Source: Pseudomonas sp. TH41 (lineage in GTDB: Bacteria; Pseudomonadota; Gammaproteobacteria; Pseudomonadales; Pseudomonadaceae). Taken from it: 64,000 bases of DNA. Where the stretch lies: contig NZ_JAEKFH010000001.1 in NCBI RefSeq assembly GCF_016650695.1, positions 372,001 to 436,000 on the forward strand. The letters are read 5' to 3'. Shown here one piece after another: positions 42,812-51,513 of the stretch; within the stretch, counting starts at the first letter, position 1, and each line of letters begins with the position of its first letter. The notes beneath the pieces were generated by a model. That model had not been told where the DNA came from. It saw only the letters and a list, made by a program, of their open reading frames with translations, and made no database searches. The position numbers and the translations under genes were made by a program.

Positions 42812-42917
42812 GATCCGTTTTCGGGGTATGCCGAATTCGTCATCGACCTTGCCTAAAGCGATCAAGCCGCAGGCCTTGGATTGGGCCAGTCTGGACGGTC
42901 TGTTCAAGGAGTTGATT

Positions 42918-43925
42918 ATGATCCGACTGTCCCTGATCGAGGCTCGTACGCTGGCCGAATCGATCCTGCTGCATAACGGCTTCAACCTTGCCCACGCGCA
43001 GGCGGTGGCCGCCACGGTGATTGCCGGCGAGCGCGATGGCTGTGCCTCCCATGGTTTGTACCGGATTCTGGGCTGCGTGAACTCGCTGCGGGCCGGCAAG
43101 GTGGTGGCTGATGCCGAACCGCAGGTGATCGATCAGGCGCCTTCGATCGTGCGTGTTGACGCGGCGGGCGGTTTTTCGCAATTGGCCTTTCAGGCGGGGC
43201 TGCCGCTGCTGGCGGAGAAAACCCGGGCCAACGGTATTGCGGCGCTGGCGATCAATCGCTGCGTGCATTTCTCTGCGCTGTGGGTGGAGATCGAGCAATT
43301 GACCGCTGCGGGTCTGGTGGCGCTGGCCTGTAATCCTAGCCACGCCTGGGTCGCGCCAGCGGGAGGGAGCCAGCCCGTGTTCGGTACCAATCCCATCGCG
43401 TTTGGCTGGCCACGTTCGGGTAAGGACCCGTTTGTATTCGATTTCGCCACCAGTGCGATTGCCCGTGGCGATATCGAGTTGCATCGGCGTGCCGGCAAAC
43501 CGATCCCCGAAGGTTGGGGGGTGGATGCCGAGGGGCAACCGACTACCGACGCTAACGTGGTGCTCGATGCCGGTGCGATGCTGACGTTCGGTGGTCATAA
43601 GGGTTCGGCGCTGGCCGCGATGGTGGAGTTGATTGCGGGCCCGTTGATCGGTGACTTGACCAGCGCCGAGTCGCTGGCCTACGACGCGGGCAGCAAATCG
43701 TCGCCGTACCATGGCGAGCTGATCATCGCCCTCGATCCGCGGCGCTTTCTCGGCGAGGCCACCGAGCAGCACCTGGCCCGTGCCGAAGGGTTGTTCGAGA
43801 GCATTCAAGGGCAGGGCGCCCGCTTGCCGTCGCAACGCCGTTATGAGGCGCGGGCGCGCAGTCTGGTGGACGGGGTGCAGATCCCCGAGGCCTTGTACAA
43901 CGACTTGAAGGCATTGCTGGATTGA
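42918..43925 (+). CDS. Ldh_2-family delta1-pyrroline-2-carboxylate reductase (predicted)
   Basis: 335 residues from the ATG with AAGGAG upstream. The open frame continues 210 bp further upstream, so a longer start cannot be ruled out. The family pattern is kept: GERDGCASHGLYRI near the N-terminus with the catalytic His, AINRCVHFSALWVEIEQL, GTNPIAFGWPRSG and LTFGGHKGSALAAMVELI. Members of this malate/L-lactate dehydrogenase family in Pseudomonas reduce delta1-pyrroline-2-carboxylate to L-proline with NADPH. Next to the hydroxyproline genes this would finish the 3-hydroxyproline route. It is separated from the convergent lhpG-type gene by a REP element. Confidence 0.8.
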   Translation: MIRLSLIEARTLAESILLHNGFNLAHAQAVAATVIAGERDGCASHGLYRILGCVNSLRAGKVVADAEPQVIDQAPSIVRVDAAGGFSQLAFQAGLPLLAEKTRANGIAALAINRCVHFSALWVEIEQLTAAGLVALACNPSHAWVAPAGGSQPVFGTNPIAFGWPRSGKDPFVFDFATSAIARGDIELHRRAGKPIPEGWGVDAEGQPTTDANVVLDAGAMLTFGGHKGSALAAMVELIAGPLIGDLTSAESLAYDAGSKSSPYHGELIIALDPRRFLGEATEQHLARAEGLFESIQGQGARLPSQRRYEARARSLVDGVQIPEALYNDLKALLD

Positions 43926-43942
43926 CTGAAATGACCAGGGAA

Positions 43943-44046
43943 CCTGTGGGATCGAGCTTGCTCGCGATGAACTCAAGAGCAACGCGTTAATTCAGAAAAC
44001 ACGCGTTATCGTTAACGTACATCGCGAGCAAGCTCGCTCCCACAGG
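43943..44046. repeat. Paired REP element (BIME) 1
   Basis: The left arm contains GAGCTTGCTCGCGATG and the right arm CATCGCGAGCAAGCTC, flanked by CCTGTGGG and CCCACAGG. The arms are inverted around a 50-bp centre. It lies between the convergent reductase and dehydrogenase genes. The core is typical of intergenic REPs in the Pseudomonas fluorescens/putida group. Confidence 0.85.
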
Positions 44047-44059
44047 AGATCATTGTTTT

Positions 44060-45640
44060 CTATAGCGGTTCTCGATGGCTGTGGCCGTCGACCAGGCGAT
44101 TGATGCCCAACGGGTTGGCGTCTTGAAGCGCTTCAGGCAGCAGCGCATCCGGACAGTTCTGGTAGCACACCGGGCGCAGGAAGCGGTCGATGGCGAGGCT
44201 GCCGACCGACGTGCCGCGGGCATCGGAAGTGGCCGGGTAAGGCCCGCCGTGCACCATTGCATCACAGACTTCGACGCCGGTCGGGTAGCCGTTGAACAGC
44301 ACCCGGCCGACCTTTTGTTCCAGCAGCGGCAGCAGTTCGCCATGGGTTCTCAGGTCGCCTGCTTCGGCAATCAATGTGGCGGTGAGTTGACCGTGCAAGC
44401 TCTGTAGTGCCCGTTGCAACTCGACCTTGTCGGCCACTTCGACAACGAGGGTGGTGGGGCCGAACACTTCTTCCTGCAGCAGCGGATCACCGTTGAGCAG
44501 CAGATTGACGTCGGCCTTGAACAGGTGCGGCTGGGCTTGATTTCCTTGTTGAGCCTTACCGGCGAGATGACGGATACCTGGATGACTCATCAAGGCTTGC
44601 ACGCCGTTGCTGTAGCTGCGGAACGTGCCGGCATTGAGCATGGTTTGTGCCGGTTGTTCGTTCATCAACGTACTGAGCAGCGCAGTGAAAGCACTGAACC
44701 TTGGCGAGCTGATGCCGATCACCAGGCCTGGGTTGGTGCAGAATTGGCCGCAACCCTGTACCACCGAAGCCACCAGTTCACTGGCAATTTTCTCGCCCCG
44801 CCATTGCAGCGCTTCGGGTAACACCACCACTGGATTGATGCTGCTCATTTCGGCAAACACCGGGATCGGCTGCTTCCGAGCGGCGGCCATGTCGCAGAGG
44901 GCTCGACCCCCTTTCAGCGAGCCGGTGAACCCTACCGCCTGAATGGCTGGGTGCTTGACCAGCGCTTCACCGACACCCGCGCCGTAGATCATGTTGAACA
45001 CACCCTTGGGCATGCCGGTTTGCTCAGCGGCGCGAATGATCGCATCGGCCACACGCTCGGCGGTCGCCATATGTCCGCTGTGAGCTTTGAACACCACGGG
45101 GCAGCCCGCCGCGAGGGCGGCAGCGGTGTCACCACCGGCGGTAGAGAATGCCAGCGGAAAATTGCTTGCACCGAACACCGCGACCGGTCCGACGCCAATC
45201 CGGTATTGACGCAGATCGACCCGTGGCAACGGCTGACGCTCGGGTAACGCACGATTGATGCGCGCGCCATAGAAATCGCCACGGCGCAGGACCTGAGCGA
45301 ACAGACGCATCTGGCCGCTGGTGCGCCCGCGCTCGCCCTGAATCCGCCCGGCCGGCAGCGCCGTTTCACGGGTTACCAGCGCAACGAAGTCATTATCCAG
45401 TGCATCCAGTTGCGCGGCGATGGCCTCAAGAAATTCCGCACGCCGACTCGCCGGCAGGTTGCGAAAGATCGGGTAGGCGGTAGCGGCGGCTTGGGCGGCA
45501 GCGTCGACTTCCTCAACAGTGGCTTGCACAAAGGAATAGGGCAGGGCTTCACCGGTACTGGCGTCGTGGCTTTGCAAACGGATATCGCCAGCGGCGCTGC
45601 GCGCACCGCCGATGTAGTTGTGGCCGATGATCTCGGGCAT
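44060..45640 (-). CDS. lhpG: Alpha-ketoglutarate semialdehyde dehydrogenase
   Basis: 526 residues, the longer length typical of KGSADH type III. Catalytic Cys is in GCGQFCTNPGL and the Glu in FAEMSSINPVVVLPEA. The segment VFGASNFPLAFSTAGGDTAAALAAGCPV is characteristic of this group. It oxidises 2,5-dioxopentanoate, the product of the DapA-type deaminase, to 2-oxoglutarate, the last step of trans-4-hydroxyproline breakdown. It is last in the leftward set DapA-like, MFS, KGSADH, although REP 2 separates it from the MFS gene. Confidence 0.9.
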   Translation of the reverse strand: MPEIIGHNYIGGARSAAGDIRLQSHDASTGEALPYSFVQATVEEVDAAAQAAATAYPIFRNLPASRRAEFLEAIAAQLDALDNDFVALVTRETALPAGRIQGERGRTSGQMRLFAQVLRRGDFYGARINRALPERQPLPRVDLRQYRIGVGPVAVFGASNFPLAFSTAGGDTAAALAAGCPVVFKAHSGHMATAERVADAIIRAAEQTGMPKGVFNMIYGAGVGEALVKHPAIQAVGFTGSLKGGRALCDMAAARKQPIPVFAEMSSINPVVVLPEALQWRGEKIASELVASVVQGCGQFCTNPGLVIGISSPRFSAFTALLSTLMNEQPAQTMLNAGTFRSYSNGVQALMSHPGIRHLAGKAQQGNQAQPHLFKADVNLLLNGDPLLQEEVFGPTTLVVEVADKVELQRALQSLHGQLTATLIAEAGDLRTHGELLPLLEQKVGRVLFNGYPTGVEVCDAMVHGGPYPATSDARGTSVGSLAIDRFLRPVCYQNCPDALLPEALQDANPLGINRLVDGHSHREPL

Positions 45641-45675
45641 AAAAAACTCCTATCAAAATGAGGCTGGGATCCGGT

Positions 45676-45784
45676 CCCTTGTAGGAGCGAGCTTGCTCGC
45701 GATGGACGTCAACGGTAACGCGTACTTTCTGAATAAACGCGTCGCTGTTGAGTTCATCGCGAGCAAGCTCGCTCCTACAGGGGC
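45676..45784. repeat. Paired REP element (BIME) 2
   Basis: Inverted arms TAGGAGCGAGCTTGCTCGCG and CGCGAGCAAGCTCGCTCCTA enclose about 50 bp. It lies between the MFS and KGSADH genes and may influence transcript stability between them. Confidence 0.85.
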
Positions 45785-45789
45785 GGGGT

Positions 45790-47187
45790 TCAGGCCAACG
45801 AATCGCTGCGGCGTGTGGCCGCCGGTTGGGCGTTATCCAGTGCAGCAATGCGCGCGGCGGATTCGCTGTCCACCAGATGCAACGACTTGCCACGGGTTTC
45901 ACGGGTCAGGCCAACGGCGACAATCGATATCAGCGCAGCACCGACCAGGTAGAAAGCGATCGGTGTCGAGCTGTGGTATTTGTTGAGCAAGGTGAGGGCA
46001 ATCAGCGGTGCCAGCGAACCGGCGAAGATCGGCGCCACCTGATAACAAAGAGACAGCGCGGTGTAGCGAACATGGGTCGGGAACATCTCGGCCATCAGTG
46101 CCGAGTAGGGGGCGTAGGTCATCGACTCGATGGCCAGGCCCAGGGTGATGGCGGCGATGATGAGCCAGTTGTTGCCGGTGTCCATCATCGGGAAGCCGAC
46201 GAAGCCCCAAAAAGCAGTCAGCACCGCGCCGGTGAGGTACACCGGTTTGCGCCCGATCAGGTCGGACAGATAACCCATCAACGGGATCAGGAAAAAGTGC
46301 AGCAGGTGCGCGCCGAACATCAGCAACAGGATCTGCGACGTGTCCTTGTGCACCACCAGTTTCAGGTAAGTAATCGAGAAGGTCACCACGGTGTAGTAGA
46401 GGATGTTCTCGGCAAACCGCGCACCGATACCAACCAGCACGGCACGCCAGTGATGCCGCAACACTTCGACCACGCCCAATTGCTGCTGCTTGTTCTGTGC
46501 CTGACGCGCTTGAGCTTCCTTGAAAATCGGCGCGTCATCGACGCTGGTGCGAATCCAGTAGCCGATCAGCACCACCACCGCTGAGAACCAGAACGCGACG
46601 CGCCAGCCCCAGGCGAGGAATTGCGCTTCTGACAGGTTCGACGACAGCAGCAACAGGGCGATGGTAGCCACCAGGTTGCCGGCCGGGACACCGGCTTGCG
46701 GCCAACTGGCCCAGAATCCTCGTCGATTATCCGGGCAGTGTTCGGACACCAGCAGAATCGCGCCGCCCCATTCACCCCCGAAGGCGAAACCCTGGATCAG
46801 CCGCAGCAGCACCAGCAATACCGGCGCGGCATAGCCAATCTGGTCGAAGCCAGGCAGGCAGCCCATCAGGAACGTGGTGATGCCGACCACCACCAGACTC
46901 AATTGCAGCAGGCGCTTGCGGCCGAATTTGTCACCGTAGTGACCGAACACCAAACCACCTAGCGGACGGGCCAGAAAGCCGACGGCATACAAGGCGAAAG
47001 CCGCAAGAATGCCGTCGACCGGGCTGTCGGTCTGGCGAAAAAACAATTGCCCGAAAACCAGTGCGGAAGCGGTGCCGTAGAGAAAGAATTCGTACCATTC
47101 GGCGACAGTGCCGGCCATGGCGGCGGCCACGACGCGCTTGAGTCCCGAGGGTGTGGTTGAGCTAGAGGTGCTTTGGGGATTGGACAT
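45790..47187 (-). CDS. MFS transporter, metabolite:H+ symporter (MHS) type
   Basis: 465 residues with about 12 membrane helices. The N-terminus [23 protein letters not shown] and the loop [13 protein letters not shown] are signatures of the MHS branch, which includes proline/betaine and aromatic acid carriers. It lies between the deaminase and KGSADH genes and is a likely hydroxyproline importer. It complements the ABC uptake system encoded at 49472-54113. Substrate assignment is inferred from context. Confidence 0.87.
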   Translation of the reverse strand: MSNPQSTSSSTTPSGLKRVVAAAMAGTVAEWYEFFLYGTASALVFGQLFFRQTDSPVDGILAAFALYAVGFLARPLGGLVFGHYGDKFGRKRLLQLSLVVVGITTFLMGCLPGFDQIGYAAPVLLVLLRLIQGFAFGGEWGGAILLVSEHCPDNRRGFWASWPQAGVPAGNLVATIALLLLSSNLSEAQFLAWGWRVAFWFSAVVVLIGYWIRTSVDDAPIFKEAQARQAQNKQQQLGVVEVLRHHWRAVLVGIGARFAENILYYTVVTFSITYLKLVVHKDTSQILLLMFGAHLLHFFLIPLMGYLSDLIGRKPVYLTGAVLTAFWGFVGFPMMDTGNNWLIIAAITLGLAIESMTYAPYSALMAEMFPTHVRYTALSLCYQVAPIFAGSLAPLIALTLLNKYHSSTPIAFYLVGAALISIVAVGLTRETRGKSLHLVDSESAARIAALDNAQPAATRRSDSLA

Positions 47188-47258
47188 GCTGACGATCCTT
47201 GTGGGGGCGCAAAGACAGGCAGCCGGGCCGGGTCCGCAAAGACCCGCCCGGCAATCAC

Positions 47259-48176
47259 TCAGAGACCGACGTCCGGCAACTCCGGACGGTTGGCCAGGGC
47301 CTTGGCCATGATCTGCTCGACGAACACGCGGTCAGCTTCCGGCAGCGCCAGGCGTGGCGGACGGGTCAACGCGCTGCCACGGCCGGCGATGGCTTCGCAT
47401 AGCTTGATGCATTGGACCAGGTCGGCACGGGCGTCGAGGTGCAGGATCGGCATCAGCCATTCGTAGATCGGCATGGCTTCGGCGAAGCGACCGGCCTTGG
47501 CCAGGCGGAAGATGGTTTCGCCTTCTTTCGGGAACACGTTCGACATGCCCGAGACCCAGCCTTCGGCACCCACCGCGATGCTTTCCAGCACCACGTCGTC
47601 GAGACCGGCGAACAGCACGAAACGATCGCCGACTTCATTGCGTATGTCGATGAAGCGGCGGGTGTCGCCGGAGGAATCCTTGAAGCACACCACGTTGTCG
47701 CAGTCGGCCAGGGAAATCAGGATGTCCGGGGTGACGTCGTTCTTGTAGATCGGCGGGTTGTTGTAGACCATCAGCGGTACGTCAGCGTTTTTCGCCACGT
47801 AGCGGTAGTGCTCGGCGGTCTCGAACGGCTTGGAACCGTAGACCAATGCCGGCATCAACATGATGCCATCCACGCCAACCCGGCGCACCGCGTTGGCGAC
47901 CTTGGCCGCTGCCACGCTGGTGAATTCAGCCACACCGCAGATGACGGGGACACGACCACGGGAGGCGTCGACCGCGACTTCGGTCACGGCGATTTTTTCT
48001 TCAGCGGTCAGCGAGGTGTTTTCCCCCACCGAACCGCAGACCACCAGGCCCGACACACCGTCACGGATCACGTTGGAAATCACCTGATGGGTTTTTTCCA
48101 GGTTGATGGAGAAGTCATCGTTGAATTGAGTGGTCACCGCTGGGAAGACACCACTCCAGTTAATGCGCTTGCTCAT
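47259..48176 (-). CDS. lhpC: DapA-family delta1-pyrroline-4-hydroxy-2-carboxylate deaminase
   Basis: 305 residues from the ATG before [15 protein letters not shown]; the in-frame extension upstream covers the promoter and operator. The Schiff-base Lys is in [13 protein letters not shown], and the Tyr in [12 protein letters not shown] follows the DapA family pattern. In the hydroxyproline pathway this enzyme deaminates and dehydrates the cyclic imine to 2,5-dioxopentanoate. The neighbouring KGSADH supports that role. It is the first gene of its transcription unit, with a GntR-type palindrome at 48201-48216. Confidence 0.9.
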   Translation of the reverse strand: MSKRINWSGVFPAVTTQFNDDFSINLEKTHQVISNVIRDGVSGLVVCGSVGENTSLTAEEKIAVTEVAVDASRGRVPVICGVAEFTSVAAAKVANAVRRVGVDGIMLMPALVYGSKPFETAEHYRYVAKNADVPLMVYNNPPIYKNDVTPDILISLADCDNVVCFKDSSGDTRRFIDIRNEVGDRFVLFAGLDDVVLESIAVGAEGWVSGMSNVFPKEGETIFRLAKAGRFAEAMPIYEWLMPILHLDARADLVQCIKLCEAIAGRGSALTRPPRLALPEADRVFVEQIMAKALANRPELPDVGL

Positions 48177-48200
48177 TGTTGCCTCCGGTTCGTTAATTGT

Positions 48201-48216
48201 ATTTCGTATACGATAT
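48201..48216. promoter_or_regulatory. GntR-type operator, copy 1
   Basis: ATTTCGTATACGATAT, a near-perfect palindrome centred on GTATAC, 25 bp before the lhpC start. The identical 16-mer occurs at 54159 and a close copy at 59511. Confidence 0.8.
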
Positions 48217-48288
48217 GTTAAGTGACAATACTCGGCTAGTGCTTTTTTCAATCAATCTGTGGTTTTTTTCAGCCGTTGGTCGTATGGC

Positions 48289-48306
48289 GAGGGAGCTTGC
48301 TCCCTC
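48289..48306. repeat. Short REP-like hairpin
   Basis: GAGGGAGCTTGCTCCCTC is a perfect palindrome resembling a single REP core. It lies between the lhpC promoter region and the proline-racemase-family gene and may end transcription coming from the latter. Confidence 0.5.
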
Positions 48307-48324
48307 TGCACTAAAGCGCCGCTG

Positions 48325-49353
48325 TCAGGCGTCAGGCCAGGTGTCTGACAGGCGGTAGCCTTGTGGCCACGGATCGCTTGGGTCGAGCAGCAATTGGTGA
48401 GTCCCGGTGATCCAGGCCCGGCCGGAAATACAGGGGTAGATCGCCGGACGCCCGGCCACCTCCGTCAGCGAATCAATGCGGCAATGAAACTCGGAACCGA
48501 TGATCGAACGGCCAATAAAACGCTCCCCCACCTGCATCAATCCCTTGGCCTGCAGCACCGCCATGCGCGCCGAGCAGCCGGTCCCCGTGGGCGATCGATC
48601 GATCTTGCCGGGTTGAATCACCACCGCGTTGGCGCCGGTGGCGATGCCATTCTCATAAACGATGGGCGCGGCGATCTGGCAGAAGGAGATATGCGACCAC
48701 TCGGGGTTCAGCGGATGCACGAAGCCCAATTGTTCGTTGGCCGCCCGGGTGATTTTCAGCCCGACCTCAACCAGCTCGGCCGCCTCGTCGGGACCAATGG
48801 AAAAGCCCAGGCGCTGGGCATCGACGATCACAAAACTATCGCCGCCATAAGCGGTGTCGACCTGCAATGAACCGAGGCCTTCGACTTCGATCCAGGCGTC
48901 GAGGCGATCAGCGAAGGAGGGCACGTTCTTGATTTCGACCCGTTCGACCTTGCCATCCCGGCAATCGGCCACGGCCTCGATCAACCCACCGGGTGCCTCG
49001 AGCACCAGCCGCGTTTGCGGTTCGGTCATCGGCAGGATGCCGCTGTCGAGCAATACCGTGGCCACGCACAGCGAGTTGGAGCCGGACATTGGTGGGGTGT
49101 CTGCCGGTTCCATGATGATCCAGGCCATTTGCGCCCGCGGATCCTTGGCCGGCACCAGCAGGTTGACGTGACGGAACACGCCGCCGCGAGGTTCGTTGAG
49201 TACAAAGTTGCGTAAGGTCTGGTCCTTGGCGATCCACCGCGATTGTTCCCACACGGTGGCGCCGGGCGGTGGGGCGACGCCGCCGACAATCACATCGCCG
49301 ACTTCGCCTTCGGCGTGGCAGCTGACGACGTGAATTACTTTTGATGAACGCAT
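48325..49353 (-). CDS. Proline-racemase-family protein, probable 3-hydroxyproline dehydratase
   Basis: 342 residues. The family has two active-site residues, usually Cys/Cys (epimerases) or Cys/Thr (trans-3-hydroxyproline dehydratases). Here the first site reads [10 protein letters not shown], giving Ser90, and the second reads DRSPTGTGC, giving Thr256. Thr at the second site favours a dehydratase rather than an epimerase, because the base for the second face is missing. Ser at the first site is uncommon. A product of delta2-pyrroline-2-carboxylate would suit the Ldh_2 reductase at 42918. It is the last gene read from the ABC transporter side, after REP 3. Confidence 0.82.
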   Translation of the reverse strand: MRSSKVIHVVSCHAEGEVGDVIVGGVAPPPGATVWEQSRWIAKDQTLRNFVLNEPRGGVFRHVNLLVPAKDPRAQMAWIIMEPADTPPMSGSNSLCVATVLLDSGILPMTEPQTRLVLEAPGGLIEAVADCRDGKVERVEIKNVPSFADRLDAWIEVEGLGSLQVDTAYGGDSFVIVDAQRLGFSIGPDEAAELVEVGLKITRAANEQLGFVHPLNPEWSHISFCQIAAPIVYENGIATGANAVVIQPGKIDRSPTGTGCSARMAVLQAKGLMQVGERFIGRSIIGSEFHCRIDSLTEVAGRPAIYPCISGRAWITGTHQLLLDPSDPWPQGYRLSDTWPDA

Positions 49354-49381
49354 GGTTTACTCCTTGTTTTGTTTGTTGAGG

Positions 49382-49466
49382 CCCCTTCGCGAGCAAGCCC
49401 GCTCCCACAGTGGATCGGTGGCGTTCACAAATTCAATGTGGGAGCGGGCTTGCTCGCGAAGGGGCC
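49382..49466. repeat. Paired REP element (BIME) 3
   Basis: Inverted arms CCCCTTCGCGAGCAAGCCCG and CGGGCTTGCTCGCGAAGGGG enclose about 45 bp. It lies between the ABC ATPase gene and the proline-racemase-family gene. Confidence 0.85.
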
Positions 49467-49471
49467 ATCCG

Positions 49472-50194
49472 TTACTTCACTGATTTCAGAAACGCCGCCG
49501 TTTCCGCATGCACCGGATTGCCAATCACCTGATCCGGCGTGCCGATCTCATGCACCAAACCATTACGAAAGAACGCCACGCGGTCCGACACATCACGAGC
49601 GAAGCGGATCTCGTGGGTCACCAGCACCATGGTCATGCCGTCTTCGGCGAGCATGCGCATGGTGTCCAGCACCTCACCTACCAATTGCGGATCGAGGGCC
49701 GAGGTGGCTTCGTCAAACAGCATGTAGTGCGGGGACATGGCCAAGGCGCGGGCGATGGCCATGCGCTGCTGCTGACCACCGGACAACTTGCCCGGGAAAG
49801 CCTTGAGCTTGTCACCGAGACCAACGTGCGTCAGTTGCCGCACCGCCAGTTCCTCGGCTTCGGCCTTGCTCTTGCCCAGTACTTTGCGCGGCGCCAGCAT
49901 CACGTTTTCCATCACGGTCAGGTGCGGGAAGGCGTTCCATTGCTGGAACACGATGCCGATCTTTTGCCGCAGGCGGTTGAGGTCAGTGGCGCCGTGGTGG
50001 ACCTCGACGCCGTCGACGCGGATGTTGCCTTTCTGGATCGGCTCCAGGCCGTTGATGCACATCAGCAGGGTCGACTTGCCCGAACCGGAGCCGCCGATGA
50101 TCGACACCACCTCGCCCTTGCTCACCGTCAGGTTCACACCCTTGACCACTTCTAGGTCGCCGAAGGATTTGTGTACGTTGTCGATCTCAATCAT
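49472..50194 (-). CDS. Polar amino acid ABC transporter, ATP-binding protein
   Basis: 240 residues from the ATG before IEIDNVHKSFGD. Walker A is GGSGSGKST, the signature is LSGGQQQRMAIARAL, and Walker B is YMLFDEATSALDP. Length and pattern match HisP/GlnQ-type ATPases of amino acid importers. Its start overlaps the upstream permease gene by 8 bp. The set ATPase, two permeases and a family 3 binding protein is a complete importer, probably for hydroxyproline isomers. Confidence 0.93.
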   Translation of the reverse strand: MIEIDNVHKSFGDLEVVKGVNLTVSKGEVVSIIGGSGSGKSTLLMCINGLEPIQKGNIRVDGVEVHHGATDLNRLRQKIGIVFQQWNAFPHLTVMENVMLAPRKVLGKSKAEAEELAVRQLTHVGLGDKLKAFPGKLSGGQQQRMAIARALAMSPHYMLFDEATSALDPQLVGEVLDTMRMLAEDGMTMVLVTHEIRFARDVSDRVAFFRNGLVHEIGTPDQVIGNPVHAETAAFLKSVK

Positions 50195-50843
50195 TTTCTT
50201 GCCACCTTCTTTCCAGACGAGCGCCGAGGCGGGCAACCACCAGGCTCATGACGTAGTAGATGAGGCCCGCGATGCACAACACCAGCAACGGCTCCTGGAT
50301 GCGGGTCACGATGGTTTGCGAGGCGCGCAGCAGTTCGACGATGCCGATCCACATCACCAGCGCGGTGTCTTTCATCACGCTGAGCACCAGGTTCAGCCAG
50401 CCGGGGAACGCCACTCGCGTGGCCATTGGCAAGACGATCCAGCGCAGGTCCTGCAGAAAGCTCAGGCCCAGCGAACGACTGGCCCGGCGCACCGTAAACG
50501 GCACCGCCAGCACGCCGCCGCGCACGATCTCGGTGAAGTACGCGGCGGCGTAGACCCCGAGCACGATGCAGCCGACGCTGAAGGCACTGATGTTCAAACC
50601 GACGATGCTCTTGAGCGAGTTGAACAGCACGAACTGGATCAGCAACGGCACACTGCGAAACACGTCCAGCACCCAGGCCAGTGGCAGACTGGCCCGTGGC
50701 AACAGCGCCCGCACTACGCCGAATAACAGCCCGGCGAAAGAGCCGAGGATGATCGACCAGAACGTCAGTTGCAGAGTGACCCAGGCGCCGTTGAGCAGGA
50801 AATGCAGGTCATTCCAGGAAAAGCTGGTGGTAAACATACTCAC
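50187..50843 (-). CDS. Amino acid ABC transporter permease
   Basis: 218 residues with a HisM/HisQ-type permease domain. The EAA-like loop is RASRSLGLSFLQDLRWIVLPMATRVAFPGWLN. Four to five membrane helices are visible (for example LTFWSIILGSFAGLLFGVV). The gene overlaps the ATPase gene and starts 4 bp after the second permease gene ends, so the three are co-translated. Confidence 0.92.
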   Translation of the reverse strand: MSMFTTSFSWNDLHFLLNGAWVTLQLTFWSIILGSFAGLLFGVVRALLPRASLPLAWVLDVFRSVPLLIQFVLFNSLKSIVGLNISAFSVGCIVLGVYAAAYFTEIVRGGVLAVPFTVRRASRSLGLSFLQDLRWIVLPMATRVAFPGWLNLVLSVMKDTALVMWIGIVELLRASQTIVTRIQEPLLVLCIAGLIYYVMSLVVARLGARLERRWQEND

Positions 50844-50847
50844 GTCC

Positions 50848-51513
50848 TCAGTAACGGAACAGCCGCCAGGCCATCAGCCGGGCCGTCGCGACGATCGCCT
50901 TGGCAATCAGGTAATACAGCACCGCGGCGATGGCGAAGTATTCGAAGGTGCGGAACGTTTTGACGTTGAAGTCCTGGGTCACGCCGGTGAGGTCATTGTT
51001 CAGCCCGACGATCACGCCCAGCGATGTCATCAATACCGCCCAGACCATTTGATTGCTCAACGGGTAGAACACGATCCGCAATAACTGCGGAACGATGATC
51101 ATCCGGTAGGCCTGAAAGGCACTCATGCCCAGCGAGCGCGCGGCACGCACTTGCGTGTCGGGCACAGCCTTGAGGCCGCCACGGAAGTTTTCCGCGAGAT
51201 AACCGGCGTTGTTGAACGTGATCCCCGCCAATAGCGCGAACCATGAGCTGACGTGTAACTCCAGCGAACCGAGCCCGAAGTAGAGGACGTAGATCTGAAA
51301 CAGCGATGGGGTGTTACGGGCGATCGACACCCAGCCGTTGCCGATGCCGCGCAGCATCGGGTTTTTGGCTTCGCGCATCACGGTCAGGGCCAGGGCGATC
51401 AGCACACCCAGGATCATCGACAACGCAGCGGTCTCGAACGTGACCAGGGCACCGGCGAGCATGTCGGGCAAGGCGCGCAGGGCCGAGCGCCATTGGAAGG
51501 TGTAATCAAACAT
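50848..51513 (-). CDS. Amino acid ABC transporter permease
   Basis: 221 residues from the ATG before FDYTFQWRSALRALP; the longer frame upstream overlaps the dehydratase gene. It is the second permease of the importer. The EAA-like loop is RAARSLGMSAFQAYRMIIVPQLLRIV, and the N-terminal helix is LVTFETAALSMILGVLIAL. Its start overlaps the stop of the aconitase-X gene by 8 bp. Confidence 0.92.
   Translation of the reverse strand: MFDYTFQWRSALRALPDMLAGALVTFETAALSMILGVLIALALTVMREAKNPMLRGIGNGWVSIARNTPSLFQIYVLYFGLGSLELHVSSWFALLAGITFNNAGYLAENFRGGLKAVPDTQVRAARSLGMSAFQAYRMIIVPQLLRIVFYPLSNQMVWAVLMTSLGVIVGLNNDLTGVTQDFNVKTFRTFEYFAIAAVLYYLIAKAIVATARLMAWRLFRY

Noticed and set aside
42708..42917. Long N-terminal extension of the Ldh_2-family reductase
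   Set aside because: The extension overlaps the end of the HxlR gene and has no similarity to the family; an ATG with AAGGAG gives a normal N-terminus at 42918.
43943..49466. Inverted repeats as transposon ends or a CRISPR array
   Set aside because: The repeats have REP core sequences, occur as isolated pairs, and no transposase or Cas gene is nearby.
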